DNA from: an uncultured Selenomonadales bacterium | Lineage (GTDB): Bacteria > Bacillota > Negativicutes > Selenomonadales > Selenomonadaceae | Assembly (NCBI GenBank): GCA_937877655.1 | Contig: CALFJC010000099.1 | Span: forward strand, 1 to 28,355 | Direction: 5' to 3' | DNA: 28,355 nucleotides | Shown here: piece after piece, positions 16,181 through 23,405 of the stretch | Layout of the letters: each line of letters opens with the position of its first letter | How positions within the stretch are numbered: position 1 is the first letter of the stretch | Translations under genes and position numbers: made by a program | Notes under the pieces: generated by a model | What the model saw: the letters and a program-made list of their open reading frames with translations, nothing else | Told to the model about the DNA's origin: nothing | Databases searched by the model: none

Positions 16181-16220
16181 ACCTATAACCTAACACCTAT
16201 AACCTAACACCTATAACCTA
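16181..16220. repeat. Heptad-based tandem repeat between glpC and glpK
   Basis: The 14-base unit ACCTATAACCTAAC occurs almost three times in succession. Each unit is two related heptamers (ACCTATA, ACCTAAC). It lies between AAGGGAGGTGA at 16158-16168, which has no start codon at a usable distance, and the real glpK ribosome site. Confidence 0.8.
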
Positions 16221-16238
16221 AATTGGAGGGATTTTTGT

Positions 16239-17738
16239 ATGGCAAAAAATTATGTAATGGCACTCGACGCAGGCACAACGAGCAATCGCGCAATCATTTT
16301 CGACAAGAATTCTAAAATTGTCGGTGTGGCGCAAAGAGAATTCACTCAACATTTCCCGAAACCGGGCTGGGTTGAACACGACGCGGACGAAATTTGGAGC
16401 ACAATGGTTGCCGTTATGAAAGAAGCTCTCGAACGTTCGGGACTCGACGCGGCGGACATTGCGGCTATCGGCATCACGAATCAGCGCGAAACAACCGTTA
16501 TCTGGGACAAAAAAACGGGGCGTCCGATTTACAACGCGATTGTTTGGCAATCTCGTCAAACCGCGCCAATCGCGGAAGATCTCGTCGCTCGCGGGCTCAA
16601 AGAAGAAATTAAAGACAAAACGGGTTTGGAAGTCGACGCTTATTTTTCGGGCACAAAAATTAAATGGCTCCTTGACAACGTCGAAGGTGCTCGCGAAAAA
16701 GCCGAAGCGGGCGAACTTCTTTTCGGCACAATCGATACTTGGTTGATTTGGAAATTGACGGGCGGCAAAGTTCACGTCACGGATTATTCCAACGCCTCGC
16801 GCACAATGATTTACAACATCAACACGCTTGAATGGGACGATCAACTTTTAAGTTATCTTGACATTCCTAAGGCGATTTTGCCCGAAGTCAAGCCGTCGTC
16901 TTATGTTTACGGTGAAAGCAGCCCGCTGATTCTCGGCGCGGCAATTCCCGTCAGCGGTGCGGCAGGAGATCAACAATCGGCACTTTTCGGACAAAATTGT
17001 TTCGAGCCCGGCACGGCAAAAAATACTTACGGCACAGGTTGTTTCATGTTGATGAACACGGGCACTGAAATTCACAAATCGAAAAATGGGCTTGTCACAA
17101 CGATTGCTTGGGGGCTTGAAGGCAAAGTCGAATACGCGCTTGAAGGTTCGATTTTCGTTGCGGGCTCGGCTATTCAATGGCTTCGCGACGGCGTCCGCAT
17201 GGTTGACAGTGCTCCCGACTCCGAATGGGTCGCCAAAAAAGTTAAGGATACGGGCGGCGTTTATTTCGTACCCGCATTTGTCGGACTCGGCGCGCCGTAT
17301 TGGGATATGAATGCTCGCGGAATGATTATCGGCTTGACTCGCGGTACAACGAAAGCGCACATTGTCCGCGCAACGCTTGATTCTCTTGCTTATCAAACTC
17401 GCGACGTTTTGGAGGCAATGGAGGCTGACAGCGGCGATAAACTTTCCGCGCTTAAAGTTGACGGCGGAGCTTCGGCTAACAATCTTATGATGCAATTCCA
17501 AGCCGATCTTTTGGGCGTGCCCGTAGATCGTCCGCAAATTGTCGAGACGACGGCTCTCGGCGCGGCTTATCTTGCAGGTTTGGCAGTCGGTGTTTGGAAG
17601 AACAAAGACGAACTTAAATCTGCTTGGCAACTTGAAACGCGCTTTGAACCCGAAATGAAACGCTACGAGGCTGACGCGCTTTATAAAGGTTGGCGCAAAG
17701 CCGTCAAGCACGCCATGAATTGGCTTGCCGACGATTAA
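16239..17738 (+). CDS. glpK: Glycerol kinase
   Basis: Phosphorylates glycerol to sn-glycerol 3-phosphate, the substrate of GlpABC. The 499 residues are standard for the family: LDAGTTSNRAI at 9-19 (phosphate loop), GWVEHDADEIW at 43-53, NQRET at 81-85 (glycerol site), the catalytic Asp244 in GAAGDQQ, and the C-terminal VDGGASANNLMM adenosine-binding motif. GGAGGG lies eleven bases before ATG 16239, a spacing at the long end. Order is glpABC-K-F. Confidence 0.97.
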   Translation: MAKNYVMALDAGTTSNRAIIFDKNSKIVGVAQREFTQHFPKPGWVEHDADEIWSTMVAVMKEALERSGLDAADIAAIGITNQRETTVIWDKKTGRPIYNAIVWQSRQTAPIAEDLVARGLKEEIKDKTGLEVDAYFSGTKIKWLLDNVEGAREKAEAGELLFGTIDTWLIWKLTGGKVHVTDYSNASRTMIYNINTLEWDDQLLSYLDIPKAILPEVKPSSYVYGESSPLILGAAIPVSGAAGDQQSALFGQNCFEPGTAKNTYGTGCFMLMNTGTEIHKSKNGLVTTIAWGLEGKVEYALEGSIFVAGSAIQWLRDGVRMVDSAPDSEWVAKKVKDTGGVYFVPAFVGLGAPYWDMNARGMIIGLTRGTTKAHIVRATLDSLAYQTRDVLEAMEADSGDKLSALKVDGGASANNLMMQFQADLLGVPVDRPQIVETTALGAAYLAGLAVGVWKNKDELKSAWQLETRFEPEMKRYEADALYKGWRKAVKHAMNWLADD

Positions 17739-17743
17739 AAAGC

Positions 17744-17814
17744 AATTAGGAATTAGGAATTAGGAGTTAGGAATTGTTTTTTCATTCCTCATTCCTAATT
17801 CCACATTCCTAATT
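17744..17814. repeat. Heptad repeat forming a long inverted repeat between glpK and glpF
   Basis: The left arm (17744-17776) is four tandem variants of ATTAGGA; the right arm (17783-17814) is an imperfect complement built from ATTCCTA-type units, with a T6 loop. As RNA it would fold into a hairpin of about 32 bp between the two cistrons. Confidence 0.8.
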
Positions 17815-17832
17815 AATTTGGAGGGACTCATA

Positions 17833-18558
17833 ATGGATAATTTATTGGGCGAATTTTTTGGTACTGCCGTTCTGATTGTTTTCGGTTGCGGCGTCTGCGC
17901 GAACATGTCTTTGACAAATTCCAAAGGTCAAGGCGGCGGCTGGATTTGTATAGCGGTCGGCTGGGGATTTGCAGTTACGCTCGGCGTTTTCACTGCAACA
18001 ACGCTCGGAGCTCCGCAAGGCGATTTAAATCCTGCCGTCACGCTCGCGAAAACTATGGTAGGAATTTATACCCCGACACAATTTATAGCGACTTCGGCGG
18101 CTCAACTTGTCGGAGCAATTTTCGGCGCGTTCCTTGTTTGGCTGGCTTATCTGCCGCATTGGGAAAAAACTCCCGATCCTGCAACGAAACTCGGCGTCTT
18201 CGCAACGGGTCCTGCCATTCGCAGTCCTCTTGCAAATTTCCTCTGCGAAGCCATCGCAACGTTCTTCCTCATGTTTGTTATCTGGATGATTTTCGGAAAA
18301 CCGGTCGGCACGCTTGTTCCCGGTTACGGTCCTTATATGGTCGGTATTTTGATTTTGGCACTTGGCTTGTCGCTCGGCGGTCCGACGGGTTACGCAATGA
18401 ATCCTGCCCGTGATCTCGGTCCGCGCATTGCCCATTTCATTTTGCCGATAGCGGGCAAAGGCGGCTCCGATTGGGGCTATGCTTGGGTTCCCATTGCAGG
18501 TCCTTTTGTCGGCGCGGCTGTCGCCTATATCGTTGCATCGGCATTCGGTGCCATCTGA
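17833..18558 (+). CDS. glpF: Glycerol uptake facilitator (aquaglyceroporin)
   Basis: Passive glycerol channel of the inner membrane. 241 residues with six membrane segments and two half-helices carrying the NPA motifs at 66-68 (DLNPAVTL) and 190-192 (MNPARDLGPR). The Asp after the second NPA-Arg is typical of glycerol-conducting members rather than pure water channels. GGAGGG about six bases before ATG 17833 supports the start. It is the last gene of the glp cluster, followed by a terminator. Confidence 0.95.
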   Translation: MDNLLGEFFGTAVLIVFGCGVCANMSLTNSKGQGGGWICIAVGWGFAVTLGVFTATTLGAPQGDLNPAVTLAKTMVGIYTPTQFIATSAAQLVGAIFGAFLVWLAYLPHWEKTPDPATKLGVFATGPAIRSPLANFLCEAIATFFLMFVIWMIFGKPVGTLVPGYGPYMVGILILALGLSLGGPTGYAMNPARDLGPRIAHFILPIAGKGGSDWGYAWVPIAGPFVGAAVAYIVASAFGAI

Positions 18559-18582
18559 AATTTATTTTAAGACAAAAAAAAG

Positions 18583-18613
18583 AAGTCGGGAGCTTATCGG
18601 CTCTCGACTTTTT
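18583..18613. terminator. Terminator between glpF and the convergent envelope operon
   Basis: AAGTCGGGAGC pairs with GCTCTCGACTT (one G-U) around TTATCG, followed by TTTTT. An A-rich run precedes it, so it can serve both strands. Confidence 0.88.
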
Positions 18614-18638
18614 GATTAATGAATCATACCAAGATAAT

Positions 18639-19109
18639 CTATCTGATTTTTACTTTGCCTTTTGTAATTATTCCCAATCCGAGTTTACCGGCTGTTTTCA
18701 ACCAGTTCATTGCTTTTCCTGAGGAACTGCCGGCATTAACATTAGACACGCGAGGCGCAGTTGGCTTGACTTGAGGTTGAACGGCAGGCTTTGGTTGCGG
18801 TTGAGCGACAGGTTTATTGTTCTGAAAAACAGCTTCAGCAGGTTTTTGCTGAGGCTTATTACTTTTAGAATGGACATCGGGAATTTGTTGTTGTGGCTGA
18901 GGGCTCTGAATGTTAGTTTCGGCAACCCTTTGCGGCGGCTGATTGTTTGGAGGTGTTTTTGAATTGCCCATTCCAAAATGGAATAACAGAAACATTACCG
19001 TTACTAATCCTCCTATCAGCTGAAGAAAAGCTTTTTTGGCTCCCTTCACAGGCGACGGCGGATTTCCGTTTTGTACGGGAACAACAGGAACATTTTTTCT
19101 TAAGTCCAT
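18639..19109 (-). CDS. Membrane-anchored Pro/Gln-rich protein, function unknown
   Basis: 156 residues from ATG 19109, chosen over GTG 19118 because AAGGAG precedes it by eight bases. A short cytoplasmic N-terminus is followed by one membrane segment at about 29-46, then an extracytoplasmic stretch very rich in Pro, Gln, Lys and Asn (about 50-120) with PQPKP-type units, and a basic C-terminal tail (SGKAMNWLKTAGKLG onward). The layout recalls TonB-like or wall-spanning linkers, but no TonB C-terminal domain is present. It is the last gene of a three-gene operon, 23 bases after its neighbour. I do not recognise the family. Confidence 0.6.
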   Translation of the reverse strand: MDLRKNVPVVPVQNGNPPSPVKGAKKAFLQLIGGLVTVMFLLFHFGMGNSKTPPNNQPPQRVAETNIQSPQPQQQIPDVHSKSNKPQQKPAEAVFQNNKPVAQPQPKPAVQPQVKPTAPRVSNVNAGSSSGKAMNWLKTAGKLGLGIITKGKVKIR

Positions 19110-19132
19110 TTTAAACACTCCTTATAAAAACT

Positions 19133-19666
19133 TCATTCAGGGTAAAAATAAAGATCCAATTTTGACATATCCCATTCAACGTCCATTACGATATACTGCC
19201 GAGTTCTGGAAGACCAAGCGTAATATTTTTTATGCATATGACTGGAAAATATGTTGTCAAAGACGTCTACGGTAAAAGATTCCCACATGTGTTCAGCTTC
19301 CTTTTCGTTCACTCCATAAGCGATACAAGAAGCTACAGCTAATATGCCGGCTTCCATTCCACTTTCTAATGCTAAAACGTTATCAGAATTCGGGATAGTT
19401 ATAAGCATTCGTGCAACGCTGTCATCATTATTCAAACGGAACCGGATCAGATTGTTTTGGCTGTTTCCAAAATGTAACTCGCAACGGTTAATTCCCTTGT
19501 AAGTATAATATTTCGTTCCCCAAAGGCTGAAACCAAGCTCATTTCCGACCAGTTTAAAAGCGTCGATGACATCTAACACATTGCCGCGGTAGAGCGACTC
19601 GGCACTTGCCGTTAGGTTGCAAACAAGGCAAGCCAACAGCGTTGTTAATACAAAAAATCTTTTCAT
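19133..19666 (-). CDS. Secreted protein, function unknown
   Basis: 177 residues from ATG 19666, which has GGGAGGGG five bases upstream; a longer in-frame start (19693) lacks one. MKRFFVLTTLLACLVCNLTA is a clear signal sequence with likely signal peptidase I cleavage after ASA at residue 22; lipoprotein processing at Cys13 is less likely because the hydrophobic stretch before it is short. The mature part has no motif I know; it contains scattered aromatic residues and a C-terminal DLYFYPE. It is the middle gene of the envelope operon. Confidence 0.65.
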   Translation of the reverse strand: MKRFFVLTTLLACLVCNLTASAESLYRGNVLDVIDAFKLVGNELGFSLWGTKYYTYKGINRCELHFGNSQNNLIRFRLNNDDSVARMLITIPNSDNVLALESGMEAGILAVASCIAYGVNEKEAEHMWESFTVDVFDNIFSSHMHKKYYAWSSRTRQYIVMDVEWDMSKLDLYFYPE

Positions 19667-19693
19667 AAAAACCCCTCCCAAAAAATTAATCAA

Positions 19694-19800
19694 TTACTTC
19701 GACGAACTCCATTGTACTGTCAAGCTATTTATCTTCGGCAATGTCGGGTTCATATATCATTATTCCGCCGCGATTATTTTCCACCCGTCTCCATTTTTTT
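19694..19800 (-). pseudogene. Remnant 3' end of a second copy of the upstream membrane gene
   Basis: Read in the frame homologous to the intact gene, this encodes WKIIAAE, two stop codons, then YMNPTLPKINSLTVQWSSSK and TAA, against WKIITAEQYYMTPTLPEIN and DLIAQWSSSK in the intact copy. It is thus a decayed 3' fragment of a paralogue or allele. The live gene now reads through it in another frame and stops at 19725. Confidence 0.75.
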
Positions 19801-19892
19801 GACGAACTCCATTGTGCTATCAAATCATTTATTTCCGGCAATGTCGGAGTCATATAATATTGCTCCGCCGTGATTATCTTCCAATCATCTCC
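19701..19892. repeat. 92-bp ungapped direct repeat offset by exactly 100 bases
   Basis: 19701-19792 and 19801-19892 align without gaps with 18 differences by my count (about 80% identity). Both open with GACGAACTCCATTGT. Because 100 is not a multiple of three, the two copies are translated in different frames. Confidence 0.88.
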
Positions 19893-20366
19893 TTTAATTG
19901 TCCTGTACAGAAAACCGTGAGAAGGATTCGATTGAATTTGCACGACAAAACCTTCTCTAACGTTTGCAGTGTCATTATTTTTGGATTTCAAAATCGTGTC
20001 GGTCTCCACTATGACTTCAAATATTCCGTTACCCAAATAAGTTGCCGGCGAGTGATCTTCAAAATGTACTATAGTGCATTTAAATTCCGGCTCATTGGAA
20101 AAAACTTGAAATTCGTCGGTGAAACCGCGCGGTCTCCAGTTTCGTCCCTGCCATTCCAGAACCAATTCTTCCGCGCCCGCTTTTGCTTTGTTGAAGTATT
20201 TGGCATTCTTAAAGTCAGAATCATTGTAATCACCGAAAAGAAATTGATAAAGAGCAAACAAAGCAATGATAATCAACACCGTCAGAAGCCCTGTTCCCCA
20301 ATCATCTCCGCCGCCTGAGCCTCCGTCGTTATCTTCGACTTCGTATATTATATATTTTTTCGCCAT
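19725..20366 (-). CDS. Single-pass membrane protein with a remodelled C-terminus, function unknown
   Basis: 213 residues from ATG 20366 (GGAG nine bases upstream; the TTG at 20384 is less likely). An acidic, glycine-rich N-terminus (GGSGGGDD) precedes one membrane segment at about 26-45, then an extracytoplasmic domain of about 165 residues with no motif I recognise. The ancestral protein probably ended QWSSSK at residue 190: the downstream repeat copy keeps that ending with its stop. The present 23-residue tail (191-213) comes from reading the repeat copy out of frame. It is the first gene of the envelope operon, 58 bases before the secreted protein. Confidence 0.65.
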   Translation of the reverse strand: MAKKYIIYEVEDNDGGSGGGDDWGTGLLTVLIIIALFALYQFLFGDYNDSDFKNAKYFNKAKAGAEELVLEWQGRNWRPRGFTDEFQVFSNEPEFKCTIVHFEDHSPATYLGNGIFEVIVETDTILKSKNNDTANVREGFVVQIQSNPSHGFLYRTIKGDDWKIITAEQYYMTPTLPEINDLIAQWSSSKKWRRVENNRGGIMIYEPDIAEDK

Positions 20367-20400
20367 GAGCTTTTTCTCCGACAATTAATTTTGCGCGTCT

Positions 20401-20428
20401 ATTAAAAAAAAAAAAATGGTTTTGTCAA
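20401..20428 (-). promoter_or_regulatory. Promoter of the envelope operon with a T13 tract in its spacer
   Basis: On the minus strand, TTGACA (20428-20423) is followed by AAACCA, thirteen T residues (20416-20404) and AATAGA. The best -10, TTTAAT (20406-20401), gives a 16-base spacer. A homopolymer in this place changes promoter spacing when it slips, the classic design of a phase-variable promoter. Confidence 0.55.
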
Positions 20429-20437
20429 GCCCTTTGC

Positions 20438-20465
20438 AAAAAAAATTTGCCGCTTTGAAAGCGGC
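20438..20465 (-). terminator. Intrinsic terminator after leuD
   Basis: On the minus strand GCCGCTTT-C-AAAGCGGC is followed within three bases by eight T residues. Confidence 0.85.
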
Positions 20466-20487
20466 AGAACAGTTTATGAGCGTAAAA

Positions 20488-20979
20488 TTATTTTTTTGAT
20501 TTAATGTAGTTTATAAGCCCGCCCGCGTCGGCAATTCCCTGCACGAACGGCGGCAACGGTTGCGCTTTGAAAATGTCGCCCGTCGTTAAATTTTCAATCG
20601 TGCCCGTCGAAGTGTCGATTTTCAAAACGTCATCGGCAGAAATTTTTTCAACGTCGTCTCCTATTTCCAAGAGCGGCAAGCCGATATTTATTCCGTTGCG
20701 ATAAAAAATTCTCGCGAAACTCGCCGCAATCACGACGGGAATTCCCGAAGCCTTAATTGCAACGGGCGCATGTTCGCGGCTCGACCCGCAACCGAAATTT
20801 TTTCCGCCGACCATAACGTCGTCGCCCGCCTTGACGTTCGCCGCAAAAGTTTCGTCAATGTCAACCATGCAATGCTTTGCCAATTCGGCAGGATCGAAAG
20901 TGTTCAGATACCGCGCAGGGATTATAACATCGGTATCGATATTGTCGCCGTAACGCCAGACTTTGCCTTCAATTTTCAT
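20488..20979 (-). CDS. leuD: 3-isopropylmalate dehydratase small subunit
   Basis: With LeuC it isomerises 2-isopropylmalate to 3-isopropylmalate in leucine synthesis. The 163 residues have the family pattern: GDNIDTDVIIPARYL at 11-25, GKNFGCGSSREHAP at 59-72 and the ARIFYRNGINIGLP block. The length fits the shorter LeuD type of archaea and many anaerobes. The start lies one base after the leuC stop, and the ribosome site GAGGTGA is inside the end of leuC, so the two are translationally coupled. A terminator follows. Confidence 0.95.
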   Translation of the reverse strand: MKIEGKVWRYGDNIDTDVIIPARYLNTFDPAELAKHCMVDIDETFAANVKAGDDVMVGGKNFGCGSSREHAPVAIKASGIPVVIAASFARIFYRNGINIGLPLLEIGDDVEKISADDVLKIDTSTGTIENLTTGDIFKAQPLPPFVQGIADAGGLINYIKSKK

Positions 20980-20980
20980 T

Positions 20981-22240
20981 TCAAATCACCTCGTCGGGAG
21001 TAGAAATTTTTCCTGTGATTGCGGACGCCGCCGCCACAAACGGACTCGCCAGATAAACCTCGCTGTCGACATGCCCCATGCGTCCTCTGAAATTTCTGTT
21101 CGTCGTCGAAACGCAACGTTCGCCTGCACTCAAAATCCCCATGTAGCCGCCCAAGCAAGGACCGCATGTCGGACAACTCACAACACAGCCCGCGTCGATA
21201 AAAATATCTATCCAATGGCAATGCATCGCCTCTTTGTAAATTTCTTGACTGCCGGGAATGATTATGCAACGAACATCGGGATGAACTTTTTTTCCGCGCA
21301 GAATCCCCGCCGCAATTCCCAAATCCTCAAGGCGTCCGTTCGTGCAGGAGCCGATAACAACTTGATTAATTTTAATTTCGCCGAGCTCCTCGACGGGCTT
21401 AACGTTTTCGGGCAAATGCGGAAGCGCAACGACAGGTTTTAATTCGCTGAGATTTATTTCGACGGTTGAAGAATATTTTGCGTCGGCGTCGGGCGTCACA
21501 AACTTGAAAGATTTTTTCACTCGATTAGAAACGTAAATTTTTGTGCGCTCGTCGAAAGGGAAAATTCCCGCCTTCGCGCCCGCCTCAATCGCCATGTTGG
21601 AAATTGTAAGACGGTCGGTCATTGAAAGTTCCGCGACGCCTTCGCCCGTGAATTCTAACGCTTTATAAAGTGCGCCGTCCACTCCGATTTTTCCAATCAA
21701 CGTAAGGATAACGTCCTTGCCGCAAATATTTTTCGGTTTTTTGCCCGTCAAGCGGACGTTAATTGCTTCGGGAACTTTGAACCAAGCTTTGCCCGTCGCG
21801 AGCCCGACAGCCAAATCCGTTGTGCCGACGCCCGTCGAAAAAGCATTAACCGCGCCGTAAGTGCAGGTATGAGAATCCGCGCCGATAATCAACATGCCCG
21901 GCGCAACAATCCCGAATTCCGGCAAAATAACATGCTCAATGCCGACGCGCCCCTGTTCGTAGTAATGAACGATTTTATTTTTGCGAGCAAAGTCGCGCAT
22001 AATTTTTGCCAAGTCCGCGCTCTTGATGTCTTTTGAGGGTTGAAAATGGTCGGGGATAAGCGCGATTTTTTCGGGATTGAAAACGGGACGCCCGATTTTT
22101 TCAAACTCCTTGATTGACGGCGGACCCGTCACGTCATTTGCCATTACCAAATCCAAATCGCAGATAACAAGTTGCCCCGCCTCCACCGAGTCAACGCCCG
22201 CATGTCGCGCAAGAATTTTTTCAGACATTGTCATTCCCAT
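20981..22240 (-). CDS. leuC: 3-isopropylmalate dehydratase large subunit
   Basis: Aconitase-family subunit carrying the 4Fe-4S cluster; works with LeuD. From ATG 22240 (GGAGG eight bases upstream) it has 419 residues, the length of the shorter LeuC type. Visible motifs are ADSHTCTYGA near 121-130, IGSCTNGR with Cys299, and CPTCGPC with Cys359 and Cys362; the three cysteines are the expected cluster ligands. The frame is open upstream to 22300, but that part overlaps the terminator-like hairpin after ilvC. leuA and leuB are not adjacent. Confidence 0.95.
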   Translation of the reverse strand: MGMTMSEKILARHAGVDSVEAGQLVICDLDLVMANDVTGPPSIKEFEKIGRPVFNPEKIALIPDHFQPSKDIKSADLAKIMRDFARKNKIVHYYEQGRVGIEHVILPEFGIVAPGMLIIGADSHTCTYGAVNAFSTGVGTTDLAVGLATGKAWFKVPEAINVRLTGKKPKNICGKDVILTLIGKIGVDGALYKALEFTGEGVAELSMTDRLTISNMAIEAGAKAGIFPFDERTKIYVSNRVKKSFKFVTPDADAKYSSTVEINLSELKPVVALPHLPENVKPVEELGEIKINQVVIGSCTNGRLEDLGIAAGILRGKKVHPDVRCIIIPGSQEIYKEAMHCHWIDIFIDAGCVVSCPTCGPCLGGYMGILSAGERCVSTTNRNFRGRMGHVDSEVYLASPFVAAASAITGKISTPDEVI

Positions 22241-22257
22241 AAATTTTTCCTCCAAAA

Positions 22258-22297
22258 ATTTAAAAGAGTCGAGAGCAAAAAATTTTACTCCCGACTC
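22258..22297 (-). terminator. Terminator or attenuator hairpin between ilvC and leuC
   Basis: On the minus strand GAGTCGGGAG pairs with CTCTCGACTC (one G-U), followed by TTTTAAATTTTT. It may end ilvC transcripts or limit read-through into leuCD, for which I see no separate promoter. Confidence 0.65.
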
Positions 22298-22317
22298 CAA
22301 AACATATTTTTAGCAGA

Positions 22318-23334
22318 TTAATCTTTCGAGAGATCGGAGCCGTCTTTAAGCCAGCTCATCATGCCGCGCAGTTTTGCGCCGACGCGCTCGATCTGATGAT
22401 TCGCATGAATTCTGCGTTGTGCAAGGAAGTTTGCACGTCCAGCCGCACGATTTTCAACCAGCCAATTTCTCGCAAAAGTTCCGTTCTGAATTTCTTCAAG
22501 AGCTTTTTCCATTGCCTTGCGAACGTCGGACGTGATAATTTTCGGTCCGGTTGTGTAGTCGCCGTATTCGGCAGTGTCGCTGATTGAGTAGCGCATTTTC
22601 GCCATGCCGCCCTCATAAATGAGCGCGGTTATGAGCTGAATTTCGTGGCACGTTTCAAAATACGCAATCTCAGGCTGATAACCCGCATCAACCAAAACTT
22701 CAAAACCGGTTTGAATCAAATGAGTCAAGCCGCCGCAGAGAACGCATTGTTCGCCGAAAAGATCAGTCTCGGTTTCTTCTTTGAAAGTGGTTTGAAGAAC
22801 GCCTGCGCGGGTGCCGCCGATACCTCTGGCATAAGCAAGCGCAATGTCAAAGCAATGTCCCGAAGCATCCTGCTCAATCGCGAAAACGTCGGGGACGCCG
22901 CCGCCTTCAACAAAAGTTCTGCGGACGAGATGTCCCGGTCCCTTCGGAGCTACCATGAAAACGTCGACATCAGCGGGCGGAACGATCTGCTTGAACGTGA
23001 TGTTAAACCCATGCGAGAAGCCGAGTGCCGCGCCGCTTTTGAGATTGGGCGCAATTTCGTTTTTATAAACGTCGGCTTGTTTCTCGTCAGGGATCAAAAC
23101 CATGACAATATCAGCTTGCTTAACAGCGTCGGCAACATTGAAAACTTTAAAGCCGGCTTTCTCGGCGACAGCTTTAGATTTAGATCCCTCATAAAGCCCA
23201 ATCGTGACATCGAGACCGCTATCCTTCAAGTTTTGCGCCTGCGAGTGCCCCTGTGATCCGTATCCAAGAACAGCGATTGTCTTGCCGTTGAGAATCGAAA
23301 AATCTACGTCGTTGTCATAATACACTTTTGACAA
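22318..23334 (-). CDS. ilvC: Ketol-acid reductoisomerase
   Basis: NADPH- and Mg-dependent second enzyme of valine and isoleucine synthesis. 338 residues, the short class I form. The Rossmann loop is GYGSQGHSQAQN (24-35), with APKGPGHLVRRTF and the metal-site blocks DLFGEQCVLCGG and ETCHEIQLI. I place the start at TTG 23334, because GGAGGGG lies six bases upstream and the product then begins MSKVYYDND like its homologues; the ATG at 23349 would put that ribosome site inside the gene. An upstream endonuclease gene separates it from ilvN. Confidence 0.94.
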   Translation of the reverse strand: MSKVYYDNDVDFSILNGKTIAVLGYGSQGHSQAQNLKDSGLDVTIGLYEGSKSKAVAEKAGFKVFNVADAVKQADIVMVLIPDEKQADVYKNEIAPNLKSGAALGFSHGFNITFKQIVPPADVDVFMVAPKGPGHLVRRTFVEGGGVPDVFAIEQDASGHCFDIALAYARGIGGTRAGVLQTTFKEETETDLFGEQCVLCGGLTHLIQTGFEVLVDAGYQPEIAYFETCHEIQLITALIYEGGMAKMRYSISDTAEYGDYTTGPKIITSDVRKAMEKALEEIQNGTFARNWLVENRAAGRANFLAQRRIHANHQIERVGAKLRGMMSWLKDGSDLSKD

Positions 23335-23376
23335 AATTTTCCCCTCCATAAAAAAATCATTGGTTAAACTTTTGAC

Positions 23377-23405
23377 AGTGTATCACTTCTTGCCGCCGTT
23401 TTCAA
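23377..23405 (-). promoter_or_regulatory. Promoter for ilvC in the 3' end of the endonuclease gene
   Basis: On the minus strand TTGAAA (23405-23400), 17 bases, TACACT (23382-23377) with TG before it (extended -10). ilvC could thus be expressed independently of the inserted gene. Confidence 0.5.

Noticed and set aside
16181..16220. CRISPR-like array
   Set aside because: Units are 14 bases in direct succession with no spacers and no cas genes nearby.
19107..19118. GTG start for the Pro/Gln-rich protein
   Set aside because: AAGGAG is only correctly spaced for the ATG at 19109.
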